A stretch of DNA of 64,000 nucleotides from Epiperipatus broadwayi (taxonomy: Eukaryota; Onychophora; Udeonychophora; Euonychophora; Peripatidae): the NCBI GenBank assembly GCA_028023455.1, contig JAQFVV010006221.1, forward strand, positions 4,043,166 to 4,107,165, written 5' to 3'. The notes below the pieces were generated by a model that worked only from the letters and a program-made list of their open reading frames with translations, did not search any database and was not told where the DNA came from. Shown here piece after piece: positions 56,841 through 64,000 of the stretch; position 1 is the stretch's first letter, and every line of letters begins with the position of its first letter. The position numbers and the translations under genes are program-made.

Positions 56841-57056
56841 GAGTATCTATTATGTTTCTATAAAAGTTATTAAAAACAAAAAAATTGTCCAGAGCACATT
56901 TAATAGCAATGAAAGTCAGACACCTGATTATTTACTTTGTTTTGAAAATAAAAATATGATAGTTTGTGTTTTTGTCTTTTTCATATTGCTTTAATGAGTG
57001 AATGAGGAAACACATACTCAGTAAAATACATGTAAAGGTGTCCCCTCAACTTATTA

Positions 57057-57810
57057 TTAACCCTTAAACCGCTAATTATATTATTGGTTGTATGAGGTAA
57101 AAATCAAATCTTTTAATTGGCCAACTCACAAACTGAAGACAAAGCCTATTGTTAAAACATATTCGCCTATAATATTAAATTCAACTCAGATACTTTTATA
57201 AAAAGTATATTACTAATTTTTCAGGTTATGAAGAGAACGAAAGTTCTTTCAAAAATAAATTGCTATTTATTTATTCTAAAATATTCAATTTCGGCAACAT
57301 AAAAGCTATAATATAAACAAAAAGGTTGACTTTTACATTATAGAAAAGTAAATATTTCTTTTTACTAAATCTTAAATATTTTTACTAAAATCTTCAATAT
57401 TTTTCAAAAATAATTTTGTTTTTTTAGTATTCTCTCTGAAAATAATTTGTAATTTCCCAAAATATTCTTTTATAATACTTTAAATCATGTTCAAAATGAA
57501 AATCTCAGCGTTTTTCTTTATTTTCTTTGATCAGGCGGTTTGTTTGTTCTTTCCAGCCAATCAGAATGTCTTTTTTGGCTGAGAGCATGCTAAGAACCAA
57601 TCATAACTAATGTTCTTTCTTTGTTTGGGTTTAAATGCGTTTTTTTTTATTTTTTACTCGTAAAATAATTTGGAAGAGGGCACCATCTTACAGAACTTTT
57701 AAAAACCTATTCAATACCTGTCAAACGAATATTTTAGCATAAGAACTGGCAGAGTTAGAGTGACGTCAGATGTCGACGAGGAGCCTCGTAAGAGGTGGGA
57801 AAAGGGTTAA
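57057..57810. mobile_element. piggyBac-like non-autonomous element flanked by TTAA
   Basis: TTAA at 57057-57060 and 57807-57810 bounds a 746-bp segment whose ends are inverted: CCCTTAAACCGC on the left and the reverse of GGTGGGAAAAGGG on the right (CCCTTTTCCCACC). TTAA duplication and CCC-starting ends are the known hallmark of piggyBac-type elements. No transposase remains. The right end also has a small hairpin GACGAGGAGCCTCGT. The shared inverted end is short, so this is moderate evidence. Confidence 0.5.
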
Positions 57811-59077
57811 TAATTATGTTATTATTTTTAAAAAAATTTGTTTATACTTTAATCTTAATTTATATATGCATACTATACATATATAAAAGTATGTGTTATA
57901 TATATATGTTGAAAAATACTGTACACTTGCAATTTTGATAAGCAATATGTATTTTAATTTAATCAATGTTTATCAATTTATACACTATATACATTTGTAG
58001 ATGAAGGGGGCTTGGAATAAAATATAACAGTTCACAGTTCCACTGTAACACTCAAAAATCTTAGGAAAGGAAAAAGCATTGTTTTTACAATTTCATCTAA
58101 TATTCATTTAATAAGCTAGAGCTCTAAGTGATTAAGAATTCTTGAATTAATTTTAAGATAGCAAGATATTATATTCTTTAAACCTTAGATGTTAAAAAAT
58201 AACGAATATGAATAATAGTAAAGGGTGTGTTATATTAAAATGTAATGAACACATGACTGATCAACTCAAGCTTAAAATTTTTATCCTCTAAGTAAGTATA
58301 TAGAATACTCATTTAACATTATTATTAAATGGCCAGCAGGACTATCTATAATATGTTTATTTGAAAAAGAAAAAAAATCGAATCTTGTTGTGACTTTAGA
58401 AACATTGTGGTTCACTTGATCAGGGACTTGATGTAGTGATCTTGGCAAGCAGTCATGCTTAAGCTTAATATAAGGCAAAAAACAAAATTGGAAGTTCTTT
58501 GGATTTTGTTTAAAGGAAAAATAAATAGATATGATTAGCAAAATGAAGTTTACTAAGAAAATCTTTTAGCTATAAAAAGAAATTATGAAGTTTAGTTGTT
58601 TGAAAAAATAAAAGTGAAAAAGAGATAACTGTTTAAGAAAGTAATTATCAAGATTTGAACAAAAGAAATCTTAAAAGAAGTAATTTGCAATGACTGTATG
58701 TTATTTTACCTATTAGCAGAATATTAATAAAATACGAAGGTACTTTGTTATTAGACTTGCTGTGAAATATTACAGCCATATTCATTTGGTGTTATTATTC
58801 CAACTTTGTGATCTCATAGTTGTCCGAAGATCCCATGCAGGTATTATTTTATGAGATTGCAAAGTTACATATATCACAGCAGGTCCAATACTAAAGTACC
58901 AATACGAAAGTATTTTTTTAGTATTTACGAATTATAAATATAACACACGTTTAAATGTCTAGTTTAAATGTTTAGTTTTTACAATTATAACATTTTAACT
59001 TTATTTTCCAACTAAAATATTTTACATAATAAACAAATTCTATAAATTTAATGATAGTTTTTGTCATTTTATTTTAG
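57811..59077. other. Intronic stretch before the LRR cap exon
   Basis: No exon recognised. Minus frame 58281-58541 lacks a recognisable domain. Confidence 0.45.
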
Positions 59078-59203
59078 CTTTTTGGATTTTCATAACTGTT
59101 CTTGCGAATGGTTCAGTCTTTTGAATACCATCGAGAAACGGAACATAACTCTAATGAATGCGGAAAACATTCCAATATGTAAAGGATATCATAAATGCAG
59201 TAG
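59078..59203 (+). CDS. LRR receptor gene, LRR C-terminal cap exon (exon e)
   Basis: This 126-bp exon lies between ATTTTAG and GTAAAA. It starts Phe-Leu-Asp-Phe-His-Asn-Cys-Ser-Cys-Glu-Trp-Phe, which is the Cys-x-Cys-x-Trp signature that opens an LRRCT cap, and it carries two further cysteines (Ile-Cys-Lys and Lys-Cys-Ser) that would form the usual disulfides. A sequon Asn-Ile-Thr lies in the middle and a second, Asn-Cys-Ser, at the start. It ends after two bases of a codon (AG), again the same phase, so the gene continues to the right of the window, where a hinge and membrane domain would be expected if it is an LGR/RXFP-like or GRL101-like receptor. That class assignment is inference; a non-GPCR LRR membrane protein is possible. 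Confidence 0.8.
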
Positions 59204-59577
59204 GTAAAACTTTGAATAAATTTGAAGTAAATATAAATAAGTGGTGAAAATGATTTTTAAAAATTTAAACTACAAAATACTTTAATTAAGAAATAAAGTT
59301 TTCAAGTAAAGTATGTGTGGATATATGTCTTACTTTGATTATTATTTTTAGATTTTTTTGTTGATTTTAATATTATAAAATTGTAAATTATTTAAAATTG
59401 TAGCTACAGTGGTTGCAAACTACTAAGAATTATTTTTATATTATAATATTCTCTTTCCCAATAAGAGTTTCTCTTTAAGCTGATAGGTTACGATATGTAA
59501 TCAGTTGGTTAGATAGATAAATGGATAGATAAACAGGTAGGTGAATTTTAAGTGAGCTTATGAAAAAGAAATCCGAT

Positions 59578-60056
<479 letters not shown>

Positions 60057-60479
60057 TCTAGAAGGTCATTTATTATATCATCCATTTCTTATGGCTTACA
60101 TTTAAATACATATAATTAGGATTAATCCATTTCAGATCATGGCTTAGACCAAATTTATTATCCAAAACAATAATTTAAGATGGAAAAATGCATATGAAAT
60201 TATAAATATTGCAGTTAGATTTCTATGAAAATTAAAGTTCCATTGTTAAAAGAATGAAATAAAAATATAAACAAACATTTCCTAATAAAAATTCATAAAT
60301 CATTGATTTAAGAACTTTCATGATATTTGGTTATTTTCCATAAATTGTCTAAGATAATATTAAGATGGAGGTTCTATCTGTGCTAGCAGCTTTATTGTGC
60401 CTTATAATACTATGCAATTAAGTTCTTTTTCTAAATCTGATGAACACGTATTTTTCTAATAAATTCTTCACAGAAAAAA

Positions 60480-60850
60480 CTCTTCGACTAGAATGTTAGT
60501 AATACAATCCTCAAACAGTTGCTTGGCTTTTTCACAAATCATTCTTTTATTGATATATTATCTACCATTTGATTTTGATTAAACCACATTAGCAAAAGTT
60601 TCTATTTGCTTCAAAATGTTTTCCTGTAAACTGCTCAATCTGGAAATATTTTTTACTATCTGTGTACTTTTAATTTGGTCTTACTATTTAAAATAATCTA
60701 GATTGTTAATTTACCATTTATTATAGAAATGATTTTTTTCCACTTCAATATTGATCAATGTTGTGAATCTTTTCTTCTGATTCATGATTAAAATTACCAT
60801 TTATATGCCTATGAAAAAAAATTAGAAAAATTATTAAAACCAAAAGAATT
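60480..60850 (-). pseudogene. Possible Tigger/pogo-type transposase relic
   Basis: On the minus strand a broken frame gives Glu-Asn-Ile-Leu-Lys-Gln-Ile-Glu-Thr-Phe-Ala-Asn-Val-Val, then Met-Ile-Cys-Glu-Lys-Ala-Lys-Gln-Leu-Phe-Glu-Asp-Cys. The second block resembles the second helix-turn-helix of CENP-B/Tigger-like transposases (Met-Ile-x-Glu-Lys-Ala-Lys-x-(Leu/Phe)). Multiple stops; no DDE part recognised. Confidence 0.35.
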
Positions 60851-61059
60851 TCAGAAAAAAAAAAAACTAATCAATATTAAGCTTACAAAACATGATAAAG
60901 ATATCTGATGCTTTACTGAAAGCTTAACTGCTCTGAAAAGACTTATACACATTCATGCTATATAACCAATAACGCTTATGGTAACATTTGCTATTTCAGC
61001 CAATGGCATTTGTCGGCTTAGCAATTTTATATTCATACAATATATTTCCACCATTTTTA

Positions 61060-61310
61060 TCATAAGTTCAATTTGAAATTGTTGGTTTTTTTTTTACATC
61101 ATTAATCAACTTTCAAATTCTGAATTTATGGTATTGGCCAAAATTATTACACTATGTGTACTTAAAAGATGTAACAATTTCATATTTAATACTTAGATTT
61201 ACATCATTTTTTGTCTAAGTTCACTTCAATTTTTTTTTTTATTGACATCATCATGAATCAGCTTTCAAACCTGTATTTGTGATTAAAATTATTGTATTAT
61301 TCACAACTAG
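61060..61310 (+). repeat. Diverged ~85-bp direct repeat, period about 150
   Basis: 61087-61140 (TTTTACATCATTAATCAACT, TTCAAATTCTGAATTTATGG) and 61238-61300 (TTGACATCATCATGAATCAG, TTTCAAACCTGTATTTGTGA) share order and length. Borders uncertain. Confidence 0.45.
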
Positions 61311-61734
61311 GCTATTATTTTTAAAATATAATATGCACAATATTTTCACTGCTATTGCTAGAAAAAGATAAATTAACCAAATTATATATCTCTTATGTGA
61401 CAAAAATATCTGCTATTTTAATGCTTATGTATTTGCATTTGTTGTTATAAATCTTAATTTAGTAAGAAAAAGTGATTATCTTATTTATTCATTCTATAAG
61501 ACTTTATTGTGCCAGACCTTATTGTATTTATTATAAACCAATAATAATCAATCAATCATACATAATTGCAACTTGTGTGTACATCTGTATTTCATATACA
61601 AAATTTAATAGACAAATGAAAGAATATTATTTAGTAAAATAAAACAATTTAAATTAAAAATAGATGTAATTAAACAGAAGTTAAATATTGTAAATTAATA
61701 CATGCAGGAGATATTTAAGAATATGAATATTTAA

Positions 61735-61830
61735 CCATCAAATATCACATGATTATCAATCTTTATGCTTCCATTATTTACTCTGGCTTCCATTGAGTGT
61801 TGCTACTGTATGGAGAGTTTTACCTCTGTG
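61735..61830 (+). repeat. R3 repeat fragment
   Basis: Carries TATCACATGATTATCA and CTACTGTATGGAGAGTTTTA, both R3 arm words, with the inner half missing. Confidence 0.55.
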
Positions 61831-62154
61831 AATATGAATATTTGTTTGCAAAGAATATAAACTAATTTTAGAAAATTGGTTAATTTCTGATCAATCAGCA
61901 CTGCATTAAAAGTAATATAATTATAGAATTTCAGCCAATCAAATGGCCTTCCATTTATTCATCCTTCATTACAATTGATTTTCTGAAAATTCTAAATGTA
62001 TTAATTAATTAATTAATGTATTAATTGCTAAATATGCGTTACTAAATCACTAAGACTTTTCTCCTATTACTAAAGACTATACTTTGCTAATCTTTTGAAA
62101 TCAAAATTTTACTGTAACAATATGGAAATATAAAAGCAAATGGTTTTATAATAT

Positions 62155-62600
62155 TTCTATAGAATAATTTTCACTCTCACACAAGGTAGGGACTGGTTTC
62201 TATCCACTTTTAACAGCTTGTGAAGAGATGTAATCATAAACATATGACCAAATATGTGAAAAATATGTTGGATAATCTCTGGTCTAATGAATGACTAATA
62301 ATAACTATTAATATACTTACATTAACTGATGATATCAACGTTGTGAGGGCTGCAAGTTTGAGACATCAGTTAAATTGTAATAATTTGCCATCTATATATA
62401 TTGAACAATGATAAAGATATATATGAGATTGTGATCTGGACCAACTGATGAGTACTGGCTCAACACAAAGTGTGTATCTTGGGATAATATATATATTTTT
62501 AAGCCTTTAGTTATATGTTTATGACTGCATCTCTCCTTAAAGTGTTAAAAATGGATAGAAACCAGTCCCTACGTTGAGTGAAAGTGTTTGTTTTTTTATT
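62155..62600. repeat. R4 arms enclosing an R1 hammerhead segment
   Basis: Left arm 62165-62260 (CACACAAGGTAGGGACTGGT) and right arm 62505-62600 (ACCAGTCCCTACGTTGAGTG) are inverted. Between them lies an R1-type motif at 62433-62485, so two families are combined in one palindrome. Confidence 0.65.
62433..62485 (+). ncRNA. Decayed hammerhead-like motif (R1)
   Basis: CTGATGA (62445-62451) is intact; stem II GTACTGGCTCAACAC is weak, GAAA is changed to AAAG and helix III is altered. The CCAA/TTGG stem I pair remains. Confidence 0.4.
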
Positions 62601-63059
62601 GTATCTTTATATGAATTTAAAAAGAATGAGGAGGTGAATAATTCCATGTGTGTGTATGTTTAAAATTAAAAAATCAGATATATTAATCTTTAACTGAGGT
62701 TTAAAGTTTATATCTGTGCTAGAGATAATCTCTAGTTTAAAAAATGATTAGTAATAATCATTATTGTATTTATTTGAGGTGGATGGTGTCAAAGTTGTGA
62801 GGGGAGTGACTTTGACAATGGTAAATAAAAATGTAACAAATATTATTTATTATTGAACAATCTGTAAAAATTATTAATAAATGGTTTTATATTTATCATT
62901 TCAATTTCACATATAATTTGCAATTCGATTGATTAATGTAATAATATTAAAAGGTTAATTAATAATTTTCAAATGGTTTTGAGCTGCCTAAAATTTTTAT
63001 CAAACTTAAAGAAATTGAAAGTGGATCACCATGAAAAAGTTAAAACTAAAATAATCATT

Positions 63060-63370
63060 CCCTCGTCAGATTTTCAATAATATGGATGGCAGAAGAGTTG
63101 GAGGGTGGAGAAGCAAGCCTATTCATTTAAGTATGAAGATGTGCTATCTTAATATAAACTGAGCACTGATTATATACATATGTGTGTGCATGTGTGTGTG
63201 GTAAATGATGATCTAGACCAACTGATGAGTTCTGGTTCAGCACAAAATACGTATATTGGAGATCATTTATCTTTTTTTACATATATGTGGTCATGTGCAT
63301 CAATTGTATAAGGTGTGGATAACTGTAGGGAGCTTGAAAGTCTGAGTTCAAATCCCTTCTAAACTTTATA
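63060..63370 (+). repeat. R1 repeat, single-arm copy
   Basis: About 300 bp including ATATGGATGGCAGAAGAGTT, a TGTGTG run and TCTGAGTTCAAATCCC at the end (B-box-like). The hammerhead-like motif is at 63210-63264. Directly followed, 35 bp later, by a tRNA retroposon. Confidence 0.7.
63210..63264 (+). ncRNA. Hammerhead-like motif (R1), G12 changed
   Basis: CTGATGA (63222-63228), stem II GTTCTGGTTCAGCAC, AAAA instead of GAAA, then TACGTATA forming helix III with a CG loop, and a stem I of GATCT/AGATC plus CCAA/TTGG. The single core change fits C-to-T decay of a CpG on the opposite strand. Confidence 0.5.
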
Positions 63371-63391
63371 TATATTAGAGATTCACAAATG

Positions 63392-63515
63392 TATATGCAA
63401 TATTTTTTTTCTCCCATGTGTCATAGCATCAGCCGGGAAGCGAACTCACTAACCCAGGACAACTGCTTAAGCCGTCCCTGACCTCTCGACCACTAATGCT
63501 TGACTATATGCAATA
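63392..63515 (-). mobile_element. tRNA-derived retroposon, copy 4, with 11-bp target duplication
   Basis: Direct repeats TATATGCAATA at 63392-63402 and 63505-63515. The minus strand has GTGGTCGAGAGGTCAGGGA (A-box-like), a B-box-like GAGTTCGCTTCCC, GATGCTATGACACATGGGAG and an A tail (the AAAAAAA complement at 63403-63410). The anticodon arm is partly rearranged. Confidence 0.75.
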
Positions 63516-63629
63516 ATTTAATGATAAATTAAAGCATTTAAAGTGAAACTCTCTACTTGAAAATATACTTTTCATTAGATTAAATTTTTTGCCAAGTATA
63601 TTTTTGATCTTTTCACATCATAAATAATC

Positions 63630-63785
63630 AAGGCAAAACTCTCCATACAGTAGTGCCACCCTGTGCCAACCAGAGTAATCAATGGATGCCAGAAGGCTTG
63701 TGCATAAAATCCCTATCCAATGCCTACTCATCCAATTATGTGCTAGTAAAAGAGATGGTGATCATGTGATGCTTAATGGTTTATC
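63630..63785 (+). repeat. R3 repeat copy, hammerhead part deleted
   Basis: Begins GGCAAAACTCTCCATACAG, contains GGATGCCAGAAGGCTTGTGC and CCTACTCATCCAAT, then jumps to the outer arm TAGTAAAAGAGATGGTGATC. The inner ~180 bp including the hammerhead are missing. Confidence 0.75.
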
Positions 63786-63877
63786 ATAAATAATCATGAT
63801 TCATTCATAAATGTTAAGTTGTGTATACAGACTTCTTATATAATTAATATTCAAATTTCAGTATCTGCTAATTTAAA

Positions 63878-64000
63878 CAGGCAAAATTCTCTATACAGTA
63901 GTGCCACCATGTGCCAACCAGAGTAATCAATGGATGCCAGAAGGTTTGTGAATAAAATCCCCATCTAGTGTCTACTCATCCAATATCCATTGATTACTCT
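63878..64000 (+). repeat. R3 repeat copy, cut by window end
   Basis: Begins GGCAAAATTCTCTATACAG and runs to the window edge, already returning to the ATTGATTACTCT arm word at 63988, so it is another palindromic or deleted copy. Confidence 0.7.

Overview
This window looks like intronic and intergenic DNA from an animal, most likely an AT-rich invertebrate such as a lophotrochozoan (mollusc-like). The evidence is very long AT-rich introns, GT-AG splice sites, tRNA-derived retroposons, Penelope-like, LTR, LINE, hAT and ISXO2-like transposon relics, and a GATA/GACA microsatellite. The species cannot be named from the sequence. No bacterial operon, rRNA or CRISPR is visible, and almost all open frames are chance frames or broken mobile-element genes.

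One host gene is supported, on the + strand. Five short exons (10976-11056, 11167-11238, 22150-22221, 33935-34009, 59078-59203) encode successive leucine-rich repeats of 24-27 residues ending in a cysteine-bearing LRR C-terminal cap. All five share the same intron phase, and every splice junction rebuilds a Leu or Ile codon at the repeat boundary. This is the architecture of glycoprotein-hormone/relaxin-type LRR receptors (LGR/RXFP), but the 7TM part lies outside the window, so the exact class is inference. Introns are about 0.1, 10.9, 11.7 and 25.1 kb.

The rest is layered mobile DNA. 1.8-10.9 kb holds a permuted 350-bp repeat, a LINE 3' relic, a decayed hAT transposon, a tRNA retroposon and a possible Copia relic. 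11-19 kb holds palindromic repeats and an ISXO2-like palindromic element. 19.1-21.8 kb is a complete non-autonomous Gypsy-type LTR element with a TAAAC target duplication, gag only. 24-36 kb holds LTR fragments, several long palindromes, a Penelope-like ORF end and LINE pieces. 37-40 kb has an unusual cluster of a palindromic E-box motif. 42-57 kb has tRNA-like repeats, a Penelope-like palindrome with ORF remnant, a 501-bp palindrome with a 13-bp target duplication, and dense repeat copies. 57-64 kb holds a TTAA-flanked piggyBac-like element, the LRR cap exon, the GATA array, a Tigger/pogo relic and more repeats.

The most notable pattern is that several unrelated-looking palindromic repeat families carry complete or decayed hammerhead ribozyme cores (CUGANGA, stem II, GAAA, a tiny palindromic helix III, then stem I). 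Two of the palindromic or nearby loci also retain the C-terminal end of a Penelope-like (GIY-YIG type) ORF. I read this as a dense set of Penelope-like retroelement derivatives with self-cleaving RNAs inserted around and within the introns of an LRR receptor gene.
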